Source: Symsagittifera roscoffensis
Taxonomy: Eukaryota; Xenacoelomorpha; Acoela; Convolutidae
Direction of reading: 5' to 3'
Length of the DNA: 64,000 nucleotides
Assembly (NCBI RefSeq): GCF_963678635.1
Contig: NC_087064.1
Location: 33,208,369 to 33,272,368, forward strand
The notes below the pieces were generated by a model. It ran no database searches and was not told the origin of the DNA. It saw only the letters and a list, made by a program, of their open reading frames with translations. Made by a program: the position numbers and the translations under genes. Shown here one piece after another: positions 24,101-39,100 of this stretch (positions within the stretch are counted from its first letter, which is position 1; the number at the start of each line of letters is the position of its first letter).

Positions 24101-27100
24101 TTATTGAACTGCTCTCATAGTTCTTGCAATACCTCACCTCATGTTTAGAATCAATTCACACCTAAACTGGCAGTTAGATTGGCTTCGTTTTGGCTATGCA
24201 AATTGGTTACACTTGGAATCAAAATTTCTGAAATACTGATCATAGGATCAAAAAGTATCATTTTGTCAAAGAAAGCTTTATAATTCTTGTTATTTATCTC
24301 TTAACTTGGAAGCCCCTCCTTTTACTCGTCGTTGAATATAATGCGACAGCCCCTTTATTTGAAGCTCGCGTAGCTGTTTTGTTTTTTTCCTAAAGGGTAA
24401 GAGGACGAAATGATTCCAGGAAAATGTTAACGCTCAAATTTGATTTTTCGCTATTTGAGTTTCGGTTTTGTTTTATTTTCACTTCATTTCATTTGTTGAA
24501 AGGAAGACAAACGCCACTATCAAACAAAAAAAGGGTTCTGGACTCGAAAACATGATCGACTTCTGGTTTTGAAAGTGGGTTTTAATTTTCGGATTTTCCA
24601 GCGGAATATGAAATTTACACTTTGATCAAGTTTTCTCAAATTGAATTGTTTGCATAAAAAAGTGCCAACCATAATTTGTTTTTCGAGTTTTGAAGAGCTT
24701 TAAGGGAATATATTTTTTCTTTGAAGTTCAGAAATGGACGTTTTTTTCCAAGAACAACTATTTTTTGTTTCCATCCGTTCATTGACTCTTTTTCAGATGT
24801 CTTATGGTTTTGTTTGTAAACTGGTTTGGAGTTATTAAACACATATGTATCCATTATAAAAAAATTTCAAACTCAATGAGTTTTAAGGTGACAAATTTTT
24901 TTCCGTGAAAGTCAAAATCTAAAATGTATTCGATTTTTTTTTATTTTTGTTTTCCTTGAGTTTATTGACTTTTTCTGGCTATTGGAATTGTTCTACGCTG
25001 AAAATTTTCAGATATAGAGGTGGCAAAATTTAAATGCCTTTGTTTGCGTTCAAATATCATGATGTTTTTTGAGTGTTCCACCATTTTGTGACAAATTTTA
25101 TTCTGACCGTCAAAAAAACCCTTTCGGCTTGATTGAATAACAGTAACTATTGTTATAAGTAACTACTGAAAGTGCGCAGAAAACTGTTCTCAATTTAAAA
25201 TACTGGGTTATGAAGTTTGGCATGGTGAAAAAGTTGATAACTGATAACAGACTGTTCATCGTAATTTTCATCACATCGTAACATCACGTATTTAGCCATA
25301 AGAACATGTAAAACAAACATAAGCATCAATATTTTGAAAGGGGGAAATTGGAAAAGAGCCTACAGGCTGTGTGCACTCAATTTCTGCTGGTATTTAACCC
25401 ACTACACTTGCCAGCGTCGTGTATTAGTACGAACCTTCTTTTTTTAACCTAATTCGCGAATCAAAGTGTTCATTAAGACTTGTTCTTTTATTTGGCGGCG
25501 CTTTTGCTGTAATCAGAATCTGTAGCGTTGGAAATTTCATAGCATCTGGTTTATGCTTTATTTGTTGCTTGTGTTCGTGATTTATTAGGAGTCCGTACTG
25601 AATGGCTAGTGCGTGAGACTCTTAAGGTCTTGGTGGCAGATCGAATCCGAGACGTTACCGAATTTTTACTAATTCGAGGCTTGTTTCTACCTTTTCTTAT
25701 TGATTTTTATCGAGCTGCTTTTTTTGTCATGTTCTCGCTGGAGTTTACGAACCGCAGCTTCGCCTTCGTGTTACTTTTGCGGTAGCAAGTGTGTTGCAAC
25801 CGGGTACTAGACTCTGTATCTTTTTTCACGGGATGACTTAAATTCGTTGCCAACTTTAGATTAGTTTTTAAGTCTTTCTTATTTTTTTCGGCTGTAGGTT
25901 TTTTCTCTATCGTTTTTGGTTTTGTTACCACTTGGTTAGTTTATTTTTCAATCCTAATTTCTTATTTTATTGTCGTTGTTTTACTACTAGCTTTATTAAT
26001 TTCGCCAGAAATTTTTTTTTTCTCGAATTTTTTCTATTTCTTCGACTTAGCGGCTTCTGTGTATTGCATTGCACGTTGCGCGAAGCTCCGCTGCGCCGCT
26101 GTACAAACATAGATGAATGGTGGTGCTTACACGCTTGCAAATGAGCAGTTGTAGTAATTTCGATGCAGATCTCAAATTGTGATATAAGTTAAAAGAAACT
26201 GAATAGCGACCAAGCTCTTAAGTCTCAAACAGTGATACTATTTTTTGGACCGCCCGGCAAATGTGAAACACTTTTATTTTAGATTTTTTTAAATAGCTTG
26301 CAATGCTTTTCTGTTGACATGATGTAGTGAAATTGGCCTAGAAGTTAGTTGATGTCGGTTTAAATGTTTTTACTGTCGTTTTGTCAACGTATGTTTTGAC
26401 GATTCTGAACTTATATAGCTTCCATAAATTAGTTCTCTGCTAAATCAGCTAAATGAACCAGTAGAAGCTATGAATTGATAGATGTGTTATGTATACCGCA
26501 TCATCTCAAATAAAGAGTCGCGTCTGATGTCACTTAAATCTGGCAAAAAGTGCTTTTTAACTCAAGCTAGTGACAGGATCTCTCTTCAGAATTTTTATCA
26601 ACCATTGGTTGGTGGCTCTCTTTTAAATATATGGGCATCTGCCTGGGTCAGGTTCTTTTTCAGTCTTTACCCTGGCTGTTATTGAAAAATGCTAAAAAAA
26701 AATGTAATTTTGTTTTTAATCTGTTGAGTTTTCATATTTGATAACTGGCTAAAAGACTACCCGAAACAACAAAAAAAAATAGTTGATTTTTTTTCGCCTT
26801 TTTTACTCCCGTATCATTTAATAGATAATTTTAACCCCTTTTAGACGCAGGCAACGGTTAGTAGAAGTGTTTTCGAACTGTAGGCAGCAATTTATTGCAG
26901 TGTGAAATGAACAAAAAATCTAAAATCTAACGTTTATGTGTGAAGTTTAACTTTTTCAACCCAAACGTGAAGCAGTTTTTGACCCGCATGTTTGAAATAT
27001 TTAAAATAGATGTTAACTAGTCTGTGTTAAACGGTGTGATTCATTTCAAGCAGCCTCCCCGGAACGGATTTGAAGGCTTACTTGCGCAACAGGTTTGCAT

Positions 27101-30100
27101 TTTTGTAGTATTGAGGTTATATCAGTGGGTTTGAGATTTCTGATGTTTGCACAAATTTCTTTTCTTGGGAATTTATGCGAATTGTGATATCTTTCATTTG
27201 AACTTATTGTTTAGTCTCTCTTTCCAGGATAATTTTTCAAGTTTTTCCACTCAGGTCAAAACTCACTAGTGGAAATTATGAAAGCAGCATGCACAATTGA
27301 TGAACCAATTCGACTGTAATAGCCTTTTTGTAAATCTCACTCAATCAACCCTGACTGTATTACATTCTCTGAAAAAATAAGTTAAATTCTTCAGTTTTAT
27401 GTCATTTTTTCAGGGCATCGACTGTTTCTGGACCTGGTAATCCTCTCGTTCTTACTCCCTTCCCAACATTCTCATACGCAGGAATTGGATCCCTGGCCCC
27501 TATTGCCGGATCCCCCACTGGTTCTGTTGGGAACACCGGCCTTGGATCCCAGACGAACAACGCAGGTTCTCATACGAGGACGCAAAGTATGGCACTTGGA
27601 GGGTTCAATCATGACCTGTCCCCTGTCGGAGGAAGCGAAATGCCATACAGTATGTCACATCATACAGTGACTGGTTCTAACCAGACATTGGAACCACTGA
27701 GGGCCTCCAATTTTCCAGGAAGTGTTCCAAACACCAATAAATGGTAAGATTTCAATCGTTGTCATTTTGATCTCATTCGCTCATTCTTTCATTTCTGGTA
27801 ACTACAAAGTAGAAACAATTTTTCTTCTGGAAACAAAATGTTTTCCGGGGCCAGAATAATGAAGTGTCCTATAAATTCCTTAAAAGTAGGCGGCTTGCTT
27901 TGAGATTTTACTGCACTTTTTTCTGAAAATGGACACTTTGGGTTCTAAAGCTATGTTTATTGTTTTTGCTTATGATTTAACTGCTCAGCAATTGCTAAAT
28001 TTAGGTCTGATGATGAGGAAGAATCCAACTTGCATCGCAATACTCCTCTCTACCCACAACAAAACCAAGTCGGACATCACTTCCCTGCTCGACCAGTATC
28101 CATCAATGTAATCTCCAGTGACTACGTAAATACTCATCATCTGACCACTTCAGAAAACTCACATTCCGCTCACTCTAGTTCGACTACACGCCCATCAACG
28201 TTGTTCCTAAGGTCGAATCAGCATGCAGCCGAAAGTGCTTCAAAGGGAATTGGGATGAAGTTTGACCTTGGAATCAGCATTTCATCGGGCGAGTGTGTTT
28301 TGCACGCGGACCCGCCATCGCTGTTAGTACCTGACAACTGCACAATTAATAAGTTTTTTTTTTACGTGGCGATGAGCCAATGTATTAAAATTGCGTACAA
28401 GACTTTTCCCTGTAAACAAATTTTACTAACATACTAGCAAAAAATAGATATGGTAAATATAGATGGTTTGGGCTATTTTTCAGTTCATAGGATTGTTGAG
28501 TGTATCGGCGTTTTCCCAATGGTTTTTTGTCTGCCAAAAATTTAAGAAGGAGTTTCGGTTTATTGAGCGTCGACTTGACTTTTTTCGGCTTAACTAGCTT
28601 TTATGATTTTGTTCAATTTATTTTCTAGGATTGGTTTGATGTCTTTGGGATGTTAAAAGCGGTTTTAGGTTAGATTTTATGGAAGTTATTTTTTGTGACA
28701 TTGTTTCAATTTTTGCAGTATTTATTTTGAATACTTGGTTTTTCAAATGCATTTTTCATTTTAATCTTAGTTTATAGCAAGCAACAGGTTGGGCCTTTTC
28801 TTATATTCAAGCTTGCCTGTAGGTCATGCAGGATTTGAAGCAAAGTTTTTGAATTTTTAGATCATTTGACCGAGCTTTTTTTTCTGATCGTTTCCATCTA
28901 GGTGTTATGAGAAATGAATGGAGTTTGTGTAGCCCAAATCCTACTAATGTTTTAGGTAATTGATTTCTGTAAGAATTGAACAATCTTCATATTTTAGCCT
29001 ACGATTTCTTCAATACATTTTTTTTTTCGTTTGAGACCCATCTTTTCAACTTTGGCGTTTCATTTGTATCGCAAGTGGAGTGCGAAGCTCAGCTTCGTCT
29101 CTGTGTCGAAAATTGCTTCATTGTTTTTCTTTTCTTCGTCAGTTTATCAATCGACTACGGCTTAAGTTTGATTAGTTGTTTCAGTGCTGACTCAAAACTT
29201 GCGTCGCCAGTGAAAGGAAGTCGAAGAACGGAACCAAATGTGTCTCACATTACGCTTCCTGCAGTCAGTGTCAAGGTAAAATATCCTACTGAATTCTTAT
29301 GCATGAGAATTCAGTAAATGTCTCATTATTTAGAGCAATATCAAGCGCAATATGCGTATTTGGTTTAACGTATGCATTATTTATTTAAGACTTATTATTC
29401 CGGGGAAACTACGACGATTGAGGCAGAAGTTGAGGAAAAAGCGAAGGAGGAGAGGACTACCCCTTCGGAAGAAAAGAAGACAGACTCTATACCAACTGAC
29501 TTTGGTCGGTCTAGCGCAACATCTTCCAATCGAGACAAGCCATCTCTTCTTGGTACAAGAGGAGTTGCTTATAAACAAACACACAGCTCACCAGTTGAGA
29601 CCTTTTCACCTGTATTTGGCAATCGGATGGGCTCTGCTTTGTCCAGTGGTGGAACGACTAGTAGTGAATATATCACTGCGAAATCAACAACGTCAATTCC
29701 TAGAATTAACCTGCCGAAAGAGGCGGAGAAGAGTGACCGGGTTTCAGTGTCCGTTGGGGTGAAGAAAGAGGCGACGGGTAGTCTGAGGTCAAATAGGTCT
29801 TTGAACGCAATGACTCATAGGCACGGAAGACTTTGTCTTTATGTGGTCATACAAAGATTGGAAGATCCGGTAAGGAAAAGCTGAATGAGAAAATTAATGC
29901 TCTTTATTGTTGGGCGGTAGTCTAATTTTAGTAAAATGCTATTCAGAGTCGATGAACGTAGCTTTTTTTGTTTCGTTTTTTTTTCAGAAAAAGTTCACAC
30001 TCAAACTTGATTTTTCGCGGTTTGATTTTTGGTTTCTTTTTAAGTTCATTTCTTTTCCTTTGTTAACAGGAAGACAAACGCCTCTATCGAACCGTGAAAG

Positions 30101-33100
30101 TGCAAATAAGGTCACGAAAAACGTGATCGAGTTCTAATTTCGAAAAGGAATTATCAGATTTCCGAGCGAATTTTTTTTATCTGATCCAGTTTTCTCAAAT
30201 TGGGTGAATTTTATCAAAAAAAGTTTCAGTCGTAATTTGTCCTAGAAATTGAAAGATCTTGAAGGGCATACATTTTTTTCTTCGAAATTCAAAAGTTTTT
30301 CAAAAAACCAGTGCGTTTTTTTTTCAGTTTCCTTGCGTTTATTACCCTTTTCCAACTCAGTGTGCTATGTTTTACTAGATGAAGTATAATGGGAAAAACG
30401 TGAACACTTGTTTAGCAAGTTTTTTGAATCATCATCTAGTTTTTTCTCGGTAGGTATTTTTTTTCTGCTTTCTTGCGTTCATTGACTGTGTTCCATTTGT
30501 CTGGTGGTGTCATGGGAATTGAAATGTACAAAGAATGGCAATCGTTTTCATTCATTTTTTGTTTTAGCTTATGCGTTTGTCGCCGTGTTTCCTCGACTAC
30601 ATTCAGCAAACTCTCAACAACGTTTCTGGTTAGTTAGTTTTTTGAAAGACTGAAAAACTGATTAGCTCGATAGCCTTATATATGCTTCTTACATTAAACA
30701 TCAAATTGCTTTTCGTTTTTAGAAGACGACCCGGACTCATATATGAATACATCTCACATAAGCTCAAGGACTGTTGAAGAGCCTGGAACTCCTCAGAGCG
30801 GCACTGGGGTGGATTCCACGAAAGTAATCGTCACGTCAGACACAAAGTTCCCCGTGGACGTTGTCATCGCACTCACGGTGCGTAATATGTTTACTATAAA
30901 TAAAACGATCTGACTGTGTTGATACTAATATAGGAGTCAAACATGGTGTCTAGAAATAATAGTTATCATTTGAAGATCTGTAAGTTGGTCGATGATTTCT
31001 GAAGTTCTGTAGCTGTTGAATAGTTTTAACACTGTCCTGTCTTCAATAAAAAGAATCATTGGGCATATTTTGCTGGGTTGAACGAAGCACACATGGGTTA
31101 CATCGGTGGCAATTTTTTTTCAACTTTAATTTCAGTTAATATCTTTCAATTAGATTGAGCCATTTGAAATTGACATCGACTGTTACCCACACGATAAAAT
31201 AGCCTGCATGATGCTTCTCCCAAAAACAAACGTAGTGTTTTCATCTGTTCGCGATAACCTCTCAGCAATCGAGCCTTCTGGGGGACCCGAAAGTAGTACG
31301 GAATCTAAGCGAAGCACGAGTTCCACTAAAGGCAAAAGCGAAGAACCGAAGAGGAAGGTCTCTACATGTCACGATCAAATGTCACCCAAGTTTTGCTCCC
31401 AGACTCAAATAGGAGAAGCGAATGGCTGGATTGTGACTGTTGTCGCAGATGATTTCAACGTGTATGTGTTCCATCAGTTCAAACTGAACAATGATGACCC
31501 GAGAAATATGGGAGGAGTTGGAGCATCTTCATTCGGCTATAACTTCGGTATCATATTTCCGTTTTTACACATGCGAAGTGTAGTATATTATTCCGAAGAA
31601 TTTTTTCTCCAACCGAAGTCGAAAGAAAATTGCTCATTTGTGGCTTTTTTTGGTATATTTCAATTTAATCATATTTGAGCCTATTTAAGCATAGACAGTT
31701 TAATAGCATATGCTGCGGCTTTAATTTTGCCTAATGTATAGTACTGTTGAAAAGAACAGGTATCAAGAACATGTATCATTCTCAAAAACTACTGTTCTGA
31801 TTTTCAAAAAAATGGTACCAATGGAAGAATCGGCTGCTCCCTGTATATTTTGCCTGTATATTTTGCTAATCCTTTTTCATTTTCCCCCACGTTCTACGGC
31901 TTTCGGAAGTTTCAGTAGGGGGCTTTTTGACCTAATTATTTTTTGAAAAATTATGGGGATCTTTTTCAAGTGGCTATTCCACATCGTGGAGCAGATGTGA
32001 GAACGTGATACTCCTTATCTCAGCAAAAAAGTGATTCTCAAGTCATATTTTCAGTTTTGCCTTATTGCACTTTGTTTTGCCTGTTTAGAGCTCTTTTTTG
32101 CATTTCCTCGCTTGTGTTTGCGAAGCGCAGCTTCGCCTCTGTGTAGAATTGTTATAAAGCGGAGAAAATTGCTATTATAAAGGCGCTGAAAAATATTGCG
32201 TACTTAGTTTCATTTAAATTCGAACGTCTTCGAAGATCATTGCAGGTCTTTAACTAAACTCATCAACAGTTCAAATGATTGATTTTTTAGGAGACAACTC
32301 GAGGAAAGATGCCTTCTCGCTGTCAGTTAAATCAGTCAAACTGAATATTTGTCGAAACGCTACCCTTCACATGACTAACACGAGAGAAACGATTGGAAGT
32401 TCCAAGAACATGGCCAGTGCCACGAGTCAGGGAGCTGCCAGAGACAGCTACCCCAGATTAGGCCGAACGACATCATCGACTAGCAGTAGCCAAAACACTG
32501 CCAATCTGTCATCCTGTGAGAGATATCGATACATCAACATGTCAAGTACGTTTCCTTAGAGCTTTTATTTTTTTGAAAGACAGATCTAAATGTCTGCTAT
32601 GGAAATATTTTGAAAGGATGATTCAGGGTACTGAATCAGGGTTTTTTGTTCTCTTGTTTTGATTGGTCCTAAACAATACTTTTATACTTTTAATTTTGTG
32701 AGACCAAGTTTTTTGTTCAATCTTAACGAAGTTTAAAGTAATGGAACGTCGCTATTTTTTTCCAGTCATTCTTGACTTCGGCGAATGTCAGTTCAAGTTT
32801 GACATCCGCAAATTGCAAGACCTGAGAACTTTCTTGAAGTACTGGTACCGACAGAAGCTCATAAAACAGGCATTCATTGCCCCAGATCCAGAAATAGACC
32901 CCAGTGACCTCAACCTGAATGACATCGATGACATCGTGAATCAGGGAGGAAATAGAAATGCAGTCGACAGTGATGATGTTGAGTTTGAGGATGGAACTCG
33001 AATTCTTCGAGATAGTTCGCAAAACAGAAGAAGCGGGAATTATAATGCTACTGCTTCGCCTGAATTGGTAAGATAATAAAGTTCAGATTCAGATAAGACA

Positions 33101-36100
33101 TGACAAGAGTTCCACTTAAAGTTTTGACGATATGAATTTTTGACACTGGTTGCAAAACAGTAAGTTTATAATTTTTATCAACTATACACAAGTAGTGATG
33201 AAAGCCAAAAATTTGATTTCAGCGTCGTCGGAAAAAAGCATCACCCAATGACGAAATCCCGGATAGACCTTGGAGTCCAAAAACTAGTACCTTGGCCTCG
33301 GGATCCAGAAGCAACACAAAATGGGAGTCAAACGTCAATGTAGCAGCGAACTTTTCCTCTTTTGAGGTCAACATGCAACTAGATAGTTTCATGGGAAGCA
33401 TCAAAATTAAGACCGAAAAATTACTTGGCACCGGGTTGTTGCATCTAACAAGTGACCGGCATAAATTCGCCTCCAGTAAAATCACCCTCGGAAAATCAGA
33501 ACTGACCTCAATTGCAGCAACGATAAATCCCAGTTTCCACCTGCGCAACTGGAGTCTCCAGTTTTCAATGAAAAGACCTCCTCAGGAGCACCCAGAACAC
33601 AAGATTTCCCTGAGTTTGAATGAGTCTGAGTTCAGGATGAATTACAAGAGTAATCCAATTCTGATGGGATGTTTCAACATGCTGAAATTAAATTTCAGCG
33701 ATACCTGGAGAATCGAGGCTAAGCCAACTTCTCAAATGTAAGTGCTATTAGCGTTATCACTGAAAAAGTGAGGTTGCGATGAACACGGCTATAAATGGAA
33801 ATCAGAAAAAAATTCTACGTTTTTCCAACAGTATGTTGGCTGTTTTTTACGAAGCTGTCTGATCAAAAGTTCTTTTACTGCTTGGAAAGCTATAGTAGGA
33901 TAGCGGGATAGTGTCGCATAATCTTTGTAATTATTCAGACCCTGCAAGTTGCTCATCAATTCCGACATCTCTTGGGACAATGCGCAGATCCTAATGGTCC
34001 AGAGCACAATCCCAGATTTCATCATCATCAAAACCAGATTCATTCACTTCTACAACTCGTACTTCAATACTAAGTCCGTCAATAGTCCAATGACTGGAAA
34101 CAAAGCCAGTGGATCCATGACCGGAAGCGTTTATCAAGGCCTGGGAGCCCTGAGAGTGTCTGAAGATTCTATCCAGGGAACGCAGAAAAAAGTGAACTGG
34201 CGTAGACACTGGCCTGGAATCGTGTCAGACATTGTATCCGGAAATTTCCCCTTTCTTCCGTCGAATCTGTCGTCAAACAAGGTATGATTAGTTACATTTG
34301 AAAGCGATGTCATCAAAGCAAGGAAAATCTATTTTCGTTTGTTTTTCCCGAAGTTATAAGTTATATTTGTTCTGTTAAAACGTATCGGAAAGACCAAATG
34401 AATCAAAATCGAATAGTCGCAGGATTTGAAATAAATGAAAAATGTCGTGGAAGGTCTTGTGATTTGCAATGTCCTCAGAATCGGAGTCAAAATTACCTTA
34501 TAACTACTTGTTGGTCATAACTTTGGGTGTGTTGTTGGTTTATTCTTAACTAGTTTCTTGCCTTAGTGTTATACTTCAAGTGTTCTACTTCATTGAAATT
34601 ACAGGTGTTATTGTCTGGTAAAGTTGAGCTGAAGGGAGATGAGTTGTCGGTGGTGCTGATGGAGAATGAGATCAGGTCCAGTCGGTGGTTTGTGCTGGCT
34701 CTCTACCAGCCACTAGTCTCCTTCTCTACCGAGTGTCAGCAGATTGTAGAACGTTAGTGCTAGTAGTTAATTAACAGTAATGAAGGTAGTGAAGACTCTT
34801 ATATAGGTCTTGGTGATTTTTTGTTAGTTTTTTTTCAGGAAGAAGTCTTAAAATTGTTCATGCTCACGGTTTGTTTTCGCGGTTTGTTTTTATTTTTTTA
34901 CGGTAAGCAAGGGTATTGCAATCGGGTACTACATTTTTTTTCCATAAATAACTTTGTTCACAGAATGGCCAAAATTAGAAATGGTAAATTGAGGTTCAGT
35001 TAATAATAAGTTCAAATTTCTTTGCCTCTCCAACACTTTTGGTCTGGAAGTAACGAAAACGCCTGGGATTACAAAAGTCCTGAGTTCGAATCTGACAGTA
35101 CCTGTTTTTTTTAAGCGGGATGTAATCCATTTCAAAAAAATTGTCGGCTTATGATTTGTTTGTTTATGTTTTGTCGGCTTAGTTGCTACATCGTAGAAAG
35201 TTTTTTACTATACGCAGTTTATGTTGTAGTTGCTTTAAGTGTTTTTTTACCACTGTTTGTAATTTTACTAGCCTTGACTTTGTGTATTTTACTAGCCTTG
35301 ACTTTGTGTATTTTCTTTTGTTTTTTTTTTCGCTTAAAAAATTTATTCTGCTCAAATGATATCGGTTGATATTTTATTGGCCCAGTGACATATTTTGAGT
35401 AAACTTAGGGAAATCATAATTTTGATGCTCCCCTCTGGATCGCACAAATTACTAAAAAGTTATATAGAAATTATAGTTTTTGTTGACAACATTTTTTTCC
35501 GGATTTTTTGTTCTTTTTTTCTATTCCTTTTTTCTCGCTTGATAGCTATTGGCTTATATTAAATCGGTTCAATGGCCTCATATTGAGTCTTTCGTGTGTG
35601 TTTGAGGGTGACGGTGACCTAGTAATTTTTAATTAGTCTTTAATTTTTTTGATATTTGTTACGGCTTTTTTTTCCTTTTCGGCTAAATAGGTTTCGGCCT
35701 ATACTATATCGGCTTAGTGGCCTCTTATTATTTCATTCGACGAGGAAATAACGATTTGTGTAGGTGTGTGTGTGTGAGGTTGAAGAGGACTTATTAACGT
35801 TTTAAAAGTCTTCTTGATTTTTTTCGGCTTAAAGTGTTTCTGCTAAGATATTGTCGGTTTTTTACCGCTTGGTAATTTTTTTTCGCTTCTTTTTTAACTT
35901 TCTATTATCTTGGCGTGGTTTTATTTCAAAACTTGTTTTATTAAATTAGGTAGGTCTTAATTATTAGTTTTATTAAATTAGGTAGTTTTTTTGGACATAT
36001 CCAATTTTTTCCCGACGTGGCGGCTTTCTTGTTTTGTATCAAGTGGTGCTAAGCTCATATTCGCTTCTGTGTTTCAGTTTATTTATTTTGTTAAAAGGAA

Positions 36101-39100
36101 GGCAAACTCCACTATCGAACAGCAAAAGGGTAAAGGTCACGAAAAACGTGATCCACTACTAATTTCAAAAAGGGAGTTTGGTTATCAGATTTTCCAGCGA
36201 AATAAAAGTATTACTTACGTTTTTACTTCTCAAATGTTTTTTTTTGTTAAAACTTTAAAAAATAGCAGGAAAACTTTTTCAAGGAGACCTGGAAATGTTA
36301 ATTGTGGAGCAGAATCTGAGTGCTCAACTACTACACGACACGCTGTCGAAGGCAGACAGGAAAAGAGACATGCAGATGGCAGAGATCAAACTGTACCACA
36401 GGATCGGAGATGGATCATGTCCCATTATGGTCGCAAGTGCAGTCAAGGAGTGGTTCGCACATACATTGAAGAACACAACAGCCAACAGCCAAGAAGGTAT
36501 GTTATAGAACATGCCAACAAAAGCTTCAATTTGCGGTTAGCTGAACAGAACTGAATTACCGAGGAACCAAGCGAAGGGTCTTGATAAAATATGAGAAATG
36601 AAAACGTCAATTGACGTGAAAAATACTAGAGGCCACTTTAAATTGATCGATTAAGTATTTTGTTTTTAGTTGGCGTTCGATCATACTACAAAGTTGAGAG
36701 TTCTCTTATTGGTTCCCTGCCCCGCATCCAAGCCAGTCTGACAACTGAACAGAAACAGACACTAATAGAACCACGAGTTGCGGAGTCTACAACAAACAGA
36801 CGATCTTCAAATGTACCGAGTTCGAAGCCCCGAGTGGACTGTCGGTTCTCGACTACATTCCACCAGCCTATTCAGATTGCTGTAGATCCACAGTACATCG
36901 AGATATTCAAGAAGTTGTTCAAGGAGGTGTCCGAGAAAGTGAAGGCGGCATCGGCATCTTCGAAGACAGGAGGTGGGCTAAATGTTTGAATTATTTGATG
37001 ACATGGTTACACAAGGTTAGCAATTGATCAGTTTGTACACAGAGTTCTTTTTTTCAAGCTAATTGTTTTTTTGTTCACATAGCTGACTCAACCAAACTAT
37101 TGGATTTTATTAACCGAAAAAATAATAGCCTAGGCTTGAAAGCATGTAGTTCAGTTGATTTGCCTTTTTGAATCTGTTTCTTATTGATTCTGCGAAGATT
37201 TTTTTTAGAAATTAGTTATTTTTAGAAGATATGCTCGTATTTCTTGTGTCAATTATTTTTGCTCATTTCTGTAGCTTGGTTTTTGATTTTTACCTTTGCG
37301 ATAAGCAAGGTTATTGCAATCGGGTACTGACTTTATTCCCATAAATAATTTTGGTCCTAGAAGGGTCAATTTAGGAATGGTAAATTTCAAGACATGCTCA
37401 AATTCTTGAAAATTCAAATAAAATTACCTCATCTAGGTAGTCAAGTTAATAGGTGGAGTACGTTCTGGGCAGCAATTTTTTTCCCTACGGTTCATGAAAT
37501 ATTTTATTTGGTACACATTTTCATCAACTTAATTTGTAAAGCATGAATTTTATTTTGATTGTAATTTTTTTATTTACTATAATTGAAAGTTCTGTTATTT
37601 GGCAATTTCCTTGACATTTTATCATGTCTGATTTTTTTGAATAACAAATAACTGTTTATTTTTGTTCTCTTTTGCTAAATGGTTTCGGCTAGTGTTGAAT
37701 CGGCTTTGTCAACTTATATTTTGTAATTTTAACGGAAAAAATTCCTGTTCGACAAAATCAAGTTTAATGAAAATGTCTGGTATTGGATTTTTTCTAAATT
37801 TTTTTCGAGACGCTTTCCAATTTTTTTGTAACTTTTCAACAAAAATTTTGTTTCAGTAGAAAACTACTCTACTGAAATTCAAAAAAGGCGTATCGAGAGA
37901 AACAGCTCTTTTTCCCTGTGTGCCTGCATAATCTCCTTGTCTCTTTGTACTTTACTCTACTGTGTACAGCCTTCGAAAATGTCTGTGGGGGAATATTTGA
38001 CCCATATTTTTGGATTTCTTTCTGGTTTCTCAAAAACTCTCGCAAATCTTAGATTTTGGGTTCAATAGATAGAACGCGTTTTGAGAAGCTCAATTGCATA
38101 AGCGGCTGCGCGCAATTTTTTTAAACAAAAAGTAATGGCCCTCGGAAAAGTCAATAATTGGTTTTTGTACCGCCTTTTGAAACTATTTGACTTTTTTCCA
38201 AAACAATTCTCAAACTTTGAGTTTTTGCGTTCAATCTAAACAACAGATTGTTTGAATCTCTTCTGCTCAAGCGGCTACGCCCAATAATATTTTACACAAG
38301 TAGGTTTGATTTGCGGAACAGTCAAGTTTTTTTTAAACCATTTTTGAAACTTTGACTTTTCTCGAAAACTGCCTTGCCAAATCTTGTTTTCAGGTTCAAT
38401 CGAGAAATACGGTTTTGGTAATATTCTATTTTACAGTGGACTCGACGTTCTCATTGAAGAAACAAGCGATTGATATGGAAAGTTTTTAAACTTTTAATCG
38501 AAAGAACCGGTTGCGAGAATTTTTCCTATTGAAGCGGCGACTCTTCCTTTGTGAGGAAGATTTAATGTTTCTTAAAAAATTTCACCCTTATTTATTTTGG
38601 TAGAGAAGCAACTAAGGTTTCTGGCAAAGTGCATTTTTGAAATTACCCATTTCATCTCTCATAAGTAAAAAAAAATTCAAAAGTATCAAAGACCTACTTC
38701 TTAGTTTGACTGAACCCCTATTTTTTTATTGAGTATACGAACGGGTTGGTTCCCTCCGTTTTTTCAACTTATTTCTTTTTTTTCGACTTATATTTTTTGA
38801 ATGTCTGTGTTGTATCGAAATAAGTATAAGGTCAGCTTTGCCTCTGTGTAATGAATGTGAAGTATAGTAGTCTACTTTGAAATGCATTTACGGTTTTTGA
38901 TTATGAATATTAACTATTTCTTGTTGGTGCACACCTTGTCTCGCAGTTAACTACGTTGGAATTGATTATTTTCGTCTTTTCAGGATCGTTTTGTCTATAA
39001 AAGCGTTTTCAATTGATATTTGTTAGATCGCTCTTAGTATCTTTTTATGCAATTTTTTGTTTCGGTGTATTTGTATTTGGGAAGTAGACTTTCCCTCCAG

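Larger units (their letters stand above)
22390..27413 (+). other. 5.0-kb intron, repeat-rich
   Basis: Contains SINE and MITE-A pieces at 23,085-23,595 and 24,400-24,795, a decayed MITE-A scrap near 24,870-24,995, and two hairpin-ended tRNA-derived elements in tandem (25,415-26,102). 26,103-27,413 shows nothing I can assign. Confidence 0.65.

Noticed and set aside
32120-32144. A canonical Helitron 3' end
   Set aside because: A hairpin near the end fits, but there is no CTRR terminus and no matching 5' TC end was found; kept as an unclassified 3' module.
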